The notes under the pieces: model-generated
What the model saw: the letters and a program-made list of their open reading frames with translations, nothing else
Databases searched by the model: none
What the model was told of the DNA's origin: nothing
Source: Bemisia tabaci
Lineage: Eukaryota; Arthropoda; Insecta; Hemiptera; Aleyrodidae
Assembly: GCF_918797505.1 (NCBI RefSeq)
Contig: NC_092793.1
Coordinates: 71,047,660-71,111,659 of the forward strand
DNA: 64,000 nt
Direction of reading: 5' to 3'
Program-made: the position numbers and the translations under genes
Part shown: positions 33,899 through 45,517 of the stretch, piece after piece
Numbering within the stretch: position 1 is the stretch's first letter
Layout of the letters: every line of letters starts with the position of its first letter

Positions 33899-34319
33899 CA
33901 GGGTTGCCACAGTCAGGGAAAACTGGGACATGTCAGGGAATTTTAAAAAGTTTTTAAAAGGGAAAACCGGGAAATGTCAGGAAAAATGACGTAAATGACG
34001 AAAATGTCAGGGAAAATTTGTTAAATCACCTTCATTTGCTTTCTAGAATGGGTTTGAGGTTTCGAACAACAAATCTTGTTTGAAAGCAATTTTCTATTAG
34101 CGAGTACACCTAAACTATGGAAAAATTTCAAGAGGATATACAAATACCTCCTCTCAAAAATGAACATTTTACTGCAGGAAACTCGGCAATCCATAAATCC
34201 TTCAATCCTTTCAATTGTGCCTTTTTAACCATCCGTCACATCTTCAACTGTCAGGGAATTTCGCCAAAATTGGTCAGGAATGTCAGGAATTTTATTTTCT
34301 AAATTCTGTGCAATCCTGT
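33899..34319. mobile_element. Family M element, copy 3 (best preserved)
   Basis: Starts cagggttgccacagtcaggg and ends attctgtgcaatcctg, with the perfect 6-bp duplication tctcta. At 421 bp it is the reference for family M. Its end sequence CAGGGT and 6-bp duplication match family A, suggesting both are moved by related transposases. Confidence 0.8.
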
Positions 34320-35598
34320 CTCTAATTGACTCGATCCACTGTGCGCCGCCACTCCGCGTTTAATTCGTCGTTCTCCCAACGTAACAGCGTATCTCCACGT
34401 TGACGCTGGCCCTGAAAACTGTGGAGTCATCCGCACGATAGGACTCATCTCAAAATGGAGTTGTGCCCTTTCATCAGAGGAGCCACGAACTTCGACCCGA
34501 ATGATTACCTAAACGCTGTGATATTTGGCAACGCAGGTTCCGTGTATTAATTACGCATACGCGCATACGGCATACGGCATACATCTGCTCGCCCTGGCAA
34601 ATCGGTCAATCATGCCAACATGCTGCACTCAAATGTGCATTATTGTACAGTTGTGCTTATCAACAAATTAATCTCGCTTTGGAGTGGACACCGGACAGGG
34701 TGTGTTTCGTCATCAGATTAACTGTAAATCCTTCTTTCATTGCATGTTTTGGAGTACCTTAGTAGAGAGTGTAAGGACACAAAGTTCATAGCAGCTTATA
34801 GTATGACATCGAAGTGCGATGTATTGATAGGGCTATGTCTTGCCTTGTCATATCGACTTAGTTTCAATAATCGGACCGCTGAGTTGCATTGAGACCTTCT
34901 AAAACCCCGTAAAAATGCCGGCGGCTTAAGATGGAAGAAGTTCTTGCGAACTTCCTCCTGACACTTATACTATTTCGTTGGATTTCGGAAAATCGCAGTG
35001 TTTGCCACGTCTTCTGGAACGTCCGAAATAATCAAATCGGTATGAGAGGGAGAAAAAAAGAATCCAAAATGTTCTATCCTCTTGGCTCAAGATAACCCGA
35101 CTGAGAACGGAAAAACGCTCAGCAAACTCATGGAGATTCAGCTGTGTGCAGTGTCTGTAATATGTTTGGACCACGTTCTACAATGGAAAATCACCAATAT
35201 TTTCAACAAAGTGGGAGTGGGTCCTTAATGTAAAATTCAGTTCAGTTATGATTGCCTTCTCCTATAATTAGAGACAATATGACAATTGGCAATGACCACC
35301 ACATGGCTTGGTTTGTCGAGAAGCCGGAAGTTGGTCCTGAATCTGAAATGAGTCCTTTTTTGGCTGCGCATCAAGCTACGATTGCGAGGGTTATTCAATA
35401 TGCCAGCTGCATCGATCACTCAGAGAGGAAAAACAAAAGATGACCGCAACTTAACTTTCGCGGTACTTTTCCGCGTCGTTTTCACAGGTGACTTCACTGG
35501 GTACACCTTCGTTAACTTCCATGTGTGCCCAGTGACGTCAGTGGGAAAAGATCTTTAACTCGCGATCGTCCTCTCTTTTTTTCTTCATGCCGATCACT
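34320..35598. other. No gene seen; small family H fragment
   Basis: A right-arm remnant of family H lies at 34835-34882 (cgacttagtttcaataatcggaccgc). A short gcatacg repeat lies near 34553-34580. Otherwise unique-looking. Confidence 0.4.
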
Positions 35599-35858
35599 GC
35601 GGGTCGATTGTTGTAATTGATAGACAAAGAAGACAACGAGAAATGGAGCTATCCTTTTCGTGGCTGAGAATGGTCGCAATGGACAAAGGAGGCAAGTAAC
35701 AGGCTAACTTGCGGCAACTCGCAAGAAACATTATAGTTAGTCCATTATTTTTCCCTTTAGTCCACAACAACTACCCGTTTCAATCAAAAAGATCGTTCCA
35801 TTTTCTTTTTGTCTCCTTTGTCTATCACATTGTCTATCAACTTCAATAATCAGCCTGC
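35599..35858. mobile_element. Family H element
   Basis: Starts gcgggtcgattgttgtaattg and ends caacttcaataatcagcctgc. Both arms and centre are present, with a small deletion in the left arm (one 'tagacaaag' unit fewer). Confidence 0.75.
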
Positions 35859-35971
35859 TGTGTATGTTTGTACATTCCTAAAACTCCATAGAAATCTCTC
35901 GTGTTAAAAACATCATGGCGCAAGAGGCGAAAAGCGTTCCGAGCTTGCTGGATGGGACGAGATTGATGCTA

Positions 35972-36018
35972 GCGCCTGGATGCAACTATTCGTGTTCGAC
36001 GGATGTCCGTATTGCATA
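35972..36018. repeat. Solo arm of family S
   Basis: The stretch gcgcctggatgcaactattcg..cggatgtccgtattgcata matches the terminal arm of the element at 25923-26786. No inverted partner is found within 1 kb. Confidence 0.6.
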
Positions 36019-36167
36019 TCCCAAAATTGAAGGCGGCCTGGTTTTTTTTTTACTCCTGGCAAATATGCGCATTATTAATGAGGCGCGCCACTTATTGTTA
36101 GATTCTAGAAATGCCGTTCTGATGAGTAGATTTTGTCGGTCCAGTTCGGTCAACATTGTGATCAAGG

Positions 36168-36331
36168 CAGTGGCGTGGCATGAACAATTGATTATCGATA
36201 TCTTCTCATTTGGAGCTATGGTAAAGAATCGATTGTTAAGGTCTTCGTTGTGAACACCCTGTTTATCGATCTTTTTCAATAGGTCCAAATGACAGATCAA
36301 TCGATAAATCGCAAAGCACGCCACGCCACTG
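36168..36331. mobile_element. hAT MITE (family P), copy 1, 164 bp
   Basis: Ends CAGTGGCGTGGC and GCCACGCCACTG, perfectly inverted over 12 bp. Perfect 8-bp duplication gatcaagg (36160-36167 and 36332-36339). The interior holds several atcgat motifs. Confidence 0.9.
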
Positions 36332-36375
36332 GATCAAGGGAAGTTTGAGAGCGCCTTTGAATGTAGACTCATAAG

Positions 36376-36475
36376 TTGACTACGTCACCACCCTTTTCAA
36401 CCAATAGGATCATTCTACTCTCCCTTTGTCTTCTTTGTCCATAGCTTTGTCCCTCAATTTCATTAATCAGTCCGC
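36376..36475. mobile_element. Family H right-arm fragment
   Basis: Runs from caccacccttttcaaccaatagg to caatttcattaatcagtccgc. The left half is absent; the previous neighbour is the hAT MITE. Confidence 0.65.
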
Positions 36476-37209
36476 TGACACTAGTTGCGTGCACTACGTC
36501 ACAAACGCGCGCAACAGCGCAGCGGCGCACAGTAGAACACACGCGGAAATTTCGATTAGAGTTGCGCATTTTGATGTTGATTTCGTCATACTATAAATTT
36601 AAGGGGTGATTCTTGGTGGATTTTTTACGAGAAAACCATTTAATATCTTTATAAACCTGAAATATTGGTATTAAAGATGAACGTTTTTAAAGTTTCCAGA
36701 TCATGTCCGACTTTTCCAACTGTCTCGTTCCTGTGTGCGGCGGGCGCGGGCGTAACACGGCCCGAGGCCAGCGTTGCGGTTGGCGCGGAAAATCGGGGGA
36801 TTTCGCACGAAAAGCCGGCGAATTTCACCCGGAAAAGACGGCAGCAAGGTTCATCGCAATCAGTTAAGCATTGAACGCTCCAGCGCCAGCGGTGCCCGAT
36901 CAACGCTCAACGTTCCGTAAACCGCTTCAATTTTCTCCCGATCGAGGAATTGCGGCTGTGCAGAATAATTCACCAAGTGCGGGAGGGAAGACAATTATAA
37001 AGTAGAGAAAACAATTGTTTTCCTTTTCCCCTCTGGAGGAATGAGAAAAATAACTGTTCCTGGGTGAGAAAGCGGCGCACTTTCCTTTTCATTTCGGGTC
37101 ATTTTCATGAGAATAAACGACCGGATTGGTGCTCTGTGCCTCATTGATCGGCGTCGTTCGATCGCCTGGCTCGATTGAACGGAATTCAATCAAAATGAAA
37201 TATCTCCAA
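36476..37209. other. No gene seen; CpG-rich parts
   Basis: GC-rich patch 36720-36960. Two antiparallel stop-poor frames overlap there; neither is supported. Confidence 0.4.
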
Positions 37210-37440
37210 TGCTGCCGTGCTAAGAAAGAACGCCGTATGAACAGCCGAGAGTTGCCAATTTCCCCCGGTTAAATCATATATTCTCGAGGAAACTTAATTT
37301 TTCCTTGATATTTTCGGACATTTTAAATAAAATTGCTCACGAAATTTCCTTAAAAATTATATTCCTAAGTTTCCTAACTTTTCTCAGAAAAAATATTCAA
37401 TCGGAAGAATCGAGGCAACTTTGGAATGCTCATAACAGGT
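37210..37440. mobile_element. Family B MITE, right end decayed
   Basis: Clear left end ctgccgtgctaagaaagaacg preceded by aatg. The right arm is weak (gaggcaactttggaatgctcata), so the end is approximate. Confidence 0.6.
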
Positions 37441-37531
37441 CGCAACACAACTTGGGCCTTATGCCGCGATTATTCTAACGCGAGTTAGAAGAATCGCGCC
37501 GAACACCGTGCGCCCGGCGCTAAGCGTATTT

Positions 37532-37715
37532 TAGCGCCTGCAAGATTTTAGAAATACTTCACGCATTGCGCCAAACAGTGCGGTCGGCGTCAAGCCCATA
37601 TTAGCGCCTACAAGACCGCGTGAAAACTTCTCGCATTACACCAAACGCAGTGCAGTCGGTCAATTGGCGTGAAACTCATATTATATTAGCGCACAAGACT
37701 GTAGGAATGCTGTAG
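37532..37715 (+). repeat. Minisatellite related to the one at 31217
   Basis: Units start tagcgcctgcaagatt (37532), tagcgcctacaagacc (37602) and tagcgcacaagactg (37686), with 'tacttcacgcattgcgcc' in the first. Spacing is 70 and 84 bp. The host element, if any, could not be delimited. Confidence 0.75.
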
Positions 37716-39405
37716 GACTGCGTGTCGTCATTCTTGACTTTCTGCTCCAGTCTTTACCACAATTAAAAGGAAAATATGTATCCTCATTATAACGATTCAG
37801 AAACTCGAATGATATTTAATTTTTTATATTATCACATATATTATTATATTTGTTACATTAAAAGAAAATAGGACGAACGAAAATATCGCTTCAAAATTTT
37901 CGATACATATATTTGAGGTCATTTAGATAAATTCACGGGAACCTTTCATAAAAACTAAGTTTAGCTTTTTAAAAAACATTTAATAAAAATAAAGCATAAA
38001 AGTTGTGTCTAACGTTGCAATCAGAGATAAATGTACACTTTCTTTCGGATGCACCCGTCGGGTTTTCCATCCATTCATCTCTTCAAAAACTTAAGCATGG
38101 TTGTTCTACAACTTTTTTCGTGTAGTTTTTTCAGTGGTTGGCGGCCGCGTTGCTTCCACAGGCCCCTAGTCCACTTTTTAAATGTTTATGACAGCTCTCT
38201 GGGCCATTCGTGCTGCGAGGGCTAGGTATCTATCGAAGAGAGACATGCCCGTAAGTGAGGAGGGAATGAACGGTCTTCCGCGATGCAGTTATCTACCACA
38301 GACTACCGAGGGTACCATATTAACGCTTCTTCGTTGAATATTGAATATTCGCGTAAACAGAGTGGTGTGAGTTTTCGGTACCAGAAAAATTCGCGCAATC
38401 CTATGCATCTTCAAAAAGGGAAAGAGGGGGCATTCGCGCAATCCTATCGCAGCCACCCCCTTGCCATCAATGACGCTCATTATCATTGACATTTAACGCG
38501 TGGCGTCGATTGTCCAACGCGGTTGCGAAACTAAAATGGTAGGAAATTTGTTTGAATCGCGGTTAAGCAAACTTGACGAGAATACACGCTGTTGCGCCAA
38601 TGCTTCGGGATACTATTATACCATAAACAACCTTTAAAATTGACATCTCTCTTGTTCCTTAATACTTGCTCCCTTGTTTTAATTCGACATTAATGTACCT
38701 GGACTCCAAGACAATGTAAAGCATCGAAGAAGCTGATTCCTAGCTTGCTTTATTTTCAATGAAAAAAAAATTAAGTATTGAGAAACTTAAAATTACAGCT
38801 ATTGTGAACCATAAGCGGATCTAGACACCTCCAACGTAAGGGGGGCGTAAGGGAGGTAGGGGGGCCTCCCCTAGACCATTTTTGAATTTTTTTAATACGC
38901 ACTTTGAGTCAATTTCATCATGAATAATTACCAAATGTAAGCGTCTTTATTTTTCTTTCCTCCGTCCCTTCCTTCTCTGTTCCTACTCTCTTCCGCCTTT
39001 TTTTGGACAAACGAGGGAGGGGGGCGTACGACCCCTGCGTCCCTGTGACCACTTTTAACTCAGCAGGACGAAAGTTACATTTTGGAAAATCTATATGACA
39101 CAACTTTGAAACGACCCCTCTCTCATTGATACCGTCAAAAATCTCATCAGGGAAAACGGACGAAGGCTTCAAGCGCATAGGTCGAGGTGGACTTTAATGA
39201 CGCGGGTTCCATTCGGAGTCATTAAAACCTCTCTTGCATGGAGTCAGTCACCGTACGAAGACGAAGAGAGCTTTCATTCACAAAGACGGCCGTATGCCGG
39301 AGTATCAATGAGGTAATTATCATTGGTTCGTGAAGAAGTTTCTAATTTTTGACCAGAACTTTTCTCCGAGCCGCATTGACCTGGAGTAGGTCGCGAATGT
39401 TGCAG
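37716..39405. other. No gene seen
   Basis: AT-rich to 38030, then mixed. Positions 38815-39060 contain aagcggatctagacacc followed by G-rich runs, vaguely like a decayed hAT end, without a findable partner. Confidence 0.4.
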
Positions 39406-39430
39406 CCCCCCCCCCCCCCCCCCCCCCCCC
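39406..39430 (+). repeat. Poly(C) run, 25 C
   Basis: An uninterrupted C25. On the other strand it is a G-run that could form G-quadruplex-like structure. It lies among short antiparallel frames that are not genes. Confidence 0.9.
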
Positions 39431-39544
39431 GCCTTCGCTGCGTCGATCCGCGGTTCCATAGGGCACCAACGACGACGCGATTGATTCGTGCGACTGGTTG
39501 CAATGATTTTGAGCCGACTGGTTGCCGTTGAAAGGAGTATTCGT

Positions 39545-39740
39545 GTAGACGAAAATCGATCGAAAAGCAAAAATATGAACCGATCGACACCGGTTCGATC
39601 GACATCTAAGTAATTAAAATCCTCATATGAATCGATCATCAAAAACTAAAAACGTGATCCTATCGATAGCGACTCAATCGACAAATCCATTAATCGATCT
39701 AGCAACCCGTGCATCAGTAAATCGATCGACAAATCCGCGG
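39545..39740. promoter_or_regulatory. Cluster of ATCGAT/CGATCG motifs including TATCGATA
   Basis: About seven ATCGAT or CGATCG motifs occur in 200 bp, with a perfect TATCGATA at 39661-39668. In Drosophila TATCGATA is the DRE core bound by DREF. No gene is seen within 2 kb, so promoter function is speculation. Confidence 0.25.
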
Positions 39741-39888
39741 AACGGTCGAATCTACACTGGAACCTTAATTATTGTCGCCCCAAGCTGTGTCAATCGGTTC
39801 ACGTTTTTATATTTCGGTCGATTCATAATAATCAAATCCCTCCTCCCAGTGGCAATTCCAGCAAGTTGGCAACAAGATTAATCCTCTA

Positions 39889-40087
39889 CACTGAAAAATA
39901 GTCACGGGCTTTATAGACATAACGTCCGTTCCGGGCTCAGAGGCTGAAAGTTCCGGCTGCTGGAGCCGTAGCTTCGACTACTCCGGATGCTCCCCCCGGA
40001 TCTTTCATCCTCTGAGCCTAGAACGCGGACGGTATGTCTATGTAGCCCGTAAGTATGGCTTCCACGGCCAGAGCTTTTTTTTCAGTG
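39889..40087. mobile_element. Family F palindromic element
   Basis: Starts cactgaaaaatagtcacgggc and ends gcttttttttcagtg. Inner arms are tagacataacgtccgttc and, inverted, tagacataccgtccgcgttc, then ctcagaggctgaaag / ctttcatcctctgag. Both flanks are ta. 199 bp. Confidence 0.75.
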
Positions 40088-40211
40088 TATTTGAATCCAT
40101 TGAATTTATCGATTCTAGGTGAAACAGGCTGCCTAATAGAGAATAGATTGTTTAGCGTACATTTAAATGGAGATGAACAGTGTTGCCAACTTGCAAGAAT
40201 CGCCACTGCTT

Positions 40212-40491
40212 CCTGCGGGCCGATTATTGAAATTGATAGACAAAGCTATAGACAAAGAAGACATATAGGGCAACATAGGGCGATCCTATTGGTTAAAATG
40301 GGTTGTTCTCACAGACTAAGGGGGTAAATGATGGACCAAATCGGGTCTCTCGTGGGTTGCCGTCAGTTAGTCTATTATCTACGTCCTTTGTCCATTGCAA
40401 CCACCCGCTTTCACCAATAGGACTCCTCCATATCCGTTTTGTCTTCTTTGTCTATTGCTTTGTCCATCAATTTCAATAATCAGCCCGCAGG
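40212..40491. mobile_element. Family H element (best preserved)
   Basis: Outer ends CCTGCGGGCCGATTATTG / caataatcagcccgcagg form the longest terminal match seen in this family. Arms run about 100 bp each around a centre with 'gttagtctattatctacg'. Confidence 0.82.
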
Positions 40492-40847
40492 CCAACTTTC
40501 CGGGCAACAAATGGACTTAAAATCGTTGCGAGGAAGCCGCGCTTTATCTGTGTAACCGTAGCGTTACTGGAGACTGCACCGTGCGGGCTCTCGCACGCTT
40601 GCCGCACCGCGCTTCGGATACCGTTACGGCGTTACGTTCGCCGCCGCTTCCTCGGAGATTCCGCCACATTACGTCACAGCGACATTAGCATGGCATCAAG
40701 GCGACACGAAAATCGAGCCCCAGAAAATATTAACAAAAGACAGCCGAAAAAGTCGTGCGCGGCTTTTCACGATTCACAACCGGGGCAAGGATTTAGGCCG
40801 GCAGATCGGTAGCAGTGCTCCCGCGCGCTCAGGATCAATCGCGTATG

Positions 40848-41329
40848 CTGTAGTGCTAAAGAAAAACGCCGTATGAACCTTCAGGCGTTGCCGAATTTCC
40901 TTTGATAAAACGCGAATTTCCTGGTAAACTTATGAATATTTCCCTCCCAGTTTTTCAGACAGTTTTGTTTGCAATTTCACCTAAAGTGTCTGAAAATTTA
41001 AAGGAAAAATTTCTACAACTTCCCTCAAAAATAAAAATTTTACACTGGAAAAAAAACACATTGGATCTAGAGTCCAGACTCTTAAAAACATCGACAAGAA
41101 AAAGTACTCTTGATTCAATCAGAATCTAGCTTAAATCAAGAACCAAGCCTCTTAATTTGAGCGGATTTCATTTTGATTCAAGCAAAAATCCGATTGAATC
41201 AAGAGTATTATTTCTTGTCAATGTTTTCAAGAGTCTGAATTCTAGATCCAATGTGTTTTTTTTCCAGTGTATCGAAGGAAATGTGGCAACTCTCGAATAT
41301 TCATACGGCGTTTTTCCATCGCACGGCAG
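40848..41329. mobile_element. Family B MITE split by a family C MITE
   Basis: Left part starts ctgtagtgctaaagaaaaacg. Right part ends ccatcgcacggcag. The outer 4-bp duplication is tatg on both sides. Removing the C insertion leaves a normal-length B (about 253 bp). Confidence 0.85.
41043..41269. mobile_element. Family C MITE, copy 4, nested in family B
   Basis: Both ends intact (cactggaaaaaaaa / ttttttttccagtg), with ta on each side as a 2-bp duplication. This is the cleanest C copy because the interrupted host sequence is known. Confidence 0.88.
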
Positions 41330-42234
41330 TATGAGCATTCGAATGTTACCAACTCTCCTCTCATCAAATATTAATGCTCTTGGGATTTTCCAAGTTTGAT
41401 TTAGAGTACTTACATGGGTAGAGTACAGACATGCCAAAATATGGAGCTTTCAGGGCCCGAAAGAGCAGCCAACTTTCCTACTCGAAAACACCAAAAAAAT
41501 GCCGCTGTCAATCTTCAGATTCCAATATCAAACACAGATGTTTTAATTTGTTGTCTTATTTTCAATTGGATATTCATAATATATCTACATATGTCCTTAA
41601 CTAGGGCTATTGCTCCTTATTGTAAGAAGAATATACTTTTTACCATATAAACACGGATAAGAACTGTAGATGACACTGTCCTTGCGAAGTACGGGTTATA
41701 CTGCTAGTTTAATATACAAGAGTAGCTGAAAATTTCAAGGAAATAAACTCGAAGATTTTTACAGAAAAAAATGGGTGAAATTTGGCATTATTTGACACTT
41801 ACACGCTATTATTTGACAATTTACACGCCTTGGATGTAATTCCTAGAGAGCGCCCACATCTGGAGTCTGCTAGAAAATGATATTATCTAATTGGAAGTTT
41901 ATGACTGCCAGTGAAAGGCGTGTGTATGTTTGATTCTCATTACGGGCCATGCGCTAATTGCATCCAAAAATTTTGCGGCGATACCTGAAAGTTTGAGACT
42001 GCAAACTATAATCTATAAACCGAGTGTATGGAAAAAAACAAACGGAGCTATTCGATTCTAAAAAATCAAAGAACACTCATCTTGATTTCCGATCAGATTT
42101 TGCATGTTTTTTGTCGCAATGTATTGTTCTGAAAAAATCTTTCGAACATGTTTCTTGGAATTTTTACTAATTTCTCGTCGTACTACGCTGAATATTTTGT
42201 GAAAATCAGAAAAAAATACTGAATGACAATTTCG

Positions 42235-42241
<7 letters not shown>
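41330..42241. other. No gene seen
   Basis: Unique-looking AT-rich sequence. The duplicated phrase attatttgacaatttacacg / catttatttgacacttacacg near 41785-41830 is the only small repeat. Confidence 0.4.

Positions 42242-42287
<46 letters not shown>
42242..42287 (+). repeat. Poly(A) tract, 46 A
   Basis: An uninterrupted A46 directly preceded by TTTTTT. No retroposon body recognised upstream. Confidence 0.9.
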
Positions 42288-42289
<2 letters not shown>

Positions 42290-45200
42290 TTGTAATACAA
42301 TAATAAAAATAAACATAGGAGATTCGTGGTTTGTTGCGCCAATATTCCTCGAAATGTAAGGCAAGGGTCGAATTTTAGGCCCAGCTCCTACATAATGAAT
42401 TTTAAATCATTAAAACGAGATATAACCGTAGCCTTAATACGCTGCAGAATCATCATAATATCGGAACCCTCCAACTTTTATTTTTCGCAGCGGTGTGCGT
42501 ATGTACTCCGCACGTGCGGATGTGATTGCGAGAGCAACCCATGCGCATGAGCAACCAGAGCGCCTTCAGTTCTGCGTCTATGCAGCACAGACAACTTCTA
42601 AGCACGAATAGTTGTATCCAGACGTTCCATACCTTCAGCACAGTATAGCAGTTCCGATACAGCACGCACTCGCGTCTACCATTTCCAAGTTTGGAGCCTT
42701 CCTCTCACGGAAACAGCCAGCCCGCACGATACAGAAAAAAAGAACTCGAAGACAGAATTTGATCCACGCGCCGATTGCTGGACAGCTAAATAGGCGAATC
42801 AAGATACGTAGATTGATACATCCGGAAGGAGATCAGTAGAGAAAGCAGTTCTCACACCCTCGAACTTACCGACTTATTTCGTCGTTGTATGCAGAGATTC
42901 AGCCAGTGCGGGGAGAAAATCTCAACGAATTCTGTATCCTACAGAACCGCGTGTAGAAAAGAAGCAGTGTGTGACGCGCGATGAAAAGATTCCGTAATGC
43001 ACGCTGAGATATACATACGCACGTGACGGTAGCAGAGCCTTGGCCGGCCGATCGATGGACATTTTGGCGCGTATACGTAGTATACCGCCTTTGCGATCGT
43101 TTCGAACCCTGCTCGATACAATAACCGAGTCCCTTAGTTCCTTACCGAAAAGTGACTACCGCGAACTTCTGAGATTTTCCAAAGCGTGTAAAAAGTTTAT
43201 TTATCCATCAATAATTATGATTTAAAGTTGTTTCTCATTCTGGGGGTCGCTAGTTTATGTGCAGTGAATACCAAGAGTCTAAGTTACTTGGTTTTTTTAA
43301 AAAAAGCCTAAGAATGCGACGCGCTGATTTAAAATATGCATATATAAGCAGAATCAAGCGAATTGATTCGAGGATGGCTGAGCAGGTCGGCACTCTCGGA
43401 ATGAGAATCTAACTCCTCCGTTTTGTTCAAAACGTTGCTTTGACAGATCTGTAACCTCGGTTATACTTTTCAAAAGTTGGTACCCGTGCTCTGAAAAACC
43501 CAAATAAGCCAAGTTCGTGTAACTATGGTGTCGTTGCCTCGACCGGGCTGTGCTGTGTTGCCAATTGTTGGAGGATAGGTTACTTGCCCGGTGGTGGCTA
43601 CCGCCACTCATGATAGTGCAATCTGTGTAAGTGCAATCTGTGATGAGCCTCGAGACTCATTAGACCATTAGCTAAACGTGGCTCATACAGGAATCCACTT
43701 ACCCCTCTCTTCCCCACGCTCCTGATCACTGCGTCGGCGTCTCGACGAACAATAGCTAATGACGGTCGCCAAGCGAGGCCGGGATCCTCAGCCCCTCGCC
43801 CAATTACTTACGCTTCATTAACCATTTCACCGTCACGCTAGGATTCGTCCAATTTTAAAAAAAAATTGTTTCGCGAGTTTTTAGCAATTTTTTCCTTACT
43901 TTCCGTTAAAACACGAATTAAAAGAGGTCTCATTCATAAAAATCGGCCAAATAGAAGAGAAGTTACAGTATTCGAAATCCGAAGAAATCAACAAAACTTC
44001 TCCAAACAAAAAATAAAATGAAGGGGGAAAAAAAGAAATGTATAAATTACAATTTAATATGATTGACCTCAGAATGTGACAAGCAATTCAATTATAAAAA
44101 GGAGAAAAAATTGAGTGAAATTACAAAAAATTAGCCTCTTGCAAGGGGCTTTCTTGTATGAGTTTTGACCTGAAGACAAGTAAATCCCGTTATATTATTA
44201 AAACGAAATTGACTCCATAGTTTAATGCCTTAGTTTCTTGAATACGATTATTTTAAGCACTCGAAAATTTATACCAGCAATTTTACCCATGGGGTGATTT
44301 CCTGAGAGCTGATAATATCACGAATTTCTCATAGAGCCCTTCAAAAATGGCTTGCTTTTTGGGCAGCCGATTCGGCCATCAAACCGGGGTTTAAATGGAA
44401 GCTGATAATAACACAAAGCTCTGAGAAAAATTTTGAGATGAGTATAGGAACGGTTTGTAAATTACGAGGAGAGGCGGGCATTCTGTTCAGCATATCGATA
44501 CATAAGTATTTTCACACGTAGAATTTAATTTTCACGTCAGGGAGTCGACATATTTTGATTTTTTTTATTTTATACGGAAAATTTATGGTTTTTCGGGATT
44601 GAAATTACTTACAATTGTTTCATGAAAAATGAATGCACCCAAAATGACTATAGCATTTTGACTTTCACATACGTGCACTCACTAAATTGATTGGTAAATT
44701 CAAAGAGTGGGTACATCGACCTGGTATATCAAGTTTCTGCGATTTTTTACGGCAAATCGGTAGATTTTCGGGATGTGGATTGCTTACTTTCAATTCATGA
44801 ATGAATAAAGCATGGACATGGTTGAGCTTCTTTGCATGAAAAGACGTTTAAAATAACAAAATCAAGACATATTTAAGACAATTGCATTTATATCGAGTCA
44901 ATTTCTTTTCAATAATATAACGGGATTTATAATACCGGTGATTTGGGTATTTTAGCCCCAAAATACCTTTAAATCGACTTTATCTTCTAGGAGTTCGACA
45001 GAATTTTTCCTTTCTTCGCTTAAATTTTTCCGTAGCACTTTTCTTCAAGAATCTGAAAAGATTTTGCTTGAGGCAGATCAAAAAACTTAAATTTGTTCGA
45101 ATAGCTTTCTAGATTCACAATACACGGTCTCGTGAAGGTGCGTCGTTGACCTTGCAGTGTTGGATCGTGAATTCTCTTGTTGTGCTGCTTGCCTTTTTTG

Positions 45201-45517
45201 AAATCTCTGTAAATGAAAACTAAAGGGGTTGATATGTGCGAGTTAATGACGCGCCTTATCAACACATTGTGTTGGAGTTCACTGCTTGTTTTAGGCTCCT
45301 GTCACATTAATTTATGTACTTTTATCTCGCAGTGTACTTTCAGAAAGTGTTCCTTTTTAACTATCCGTCACGTGCAAGTAACTTAAACCGTCTGAGGAAC
45401 GGGCTCGGCTCCTGCCAGCTGATTAGCTTGTTAGATTCCTCCTACATGTTTGAAAGTTTCCAAAGAAATAATTGAATCCGACAGATTTAACTTAACGTTA
45501 TCAAGGAATTCAATAAC
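42288..45517. other. No gene seen in 3.2 kb
   Basis: Positions 42577-42622 weakly resemble a family S arm (cagcacagacaac..cacgaatagttgtatccag). Positions 43372-43420 resemble a tRNA-like A box (tggctgagcaggtcgg) without a good B box. The rest, especially 43830-45300, is AT-rich and featureless. Confidence 0.4.

Noticed and set aside
38815..39060. Possible decayed hAT end (aagcggatctagacacc)
   Set aside because: No inverted partner with a matching 8-bp duplication could be found.
43372..43470. tRNA-like or SINE head (tggctgagcaggtcgg)
   Set aside because: It resembles an A box, but no acceptable B box (GGTTCGANTCC) follows at the right distance and no cloverleaf closes.
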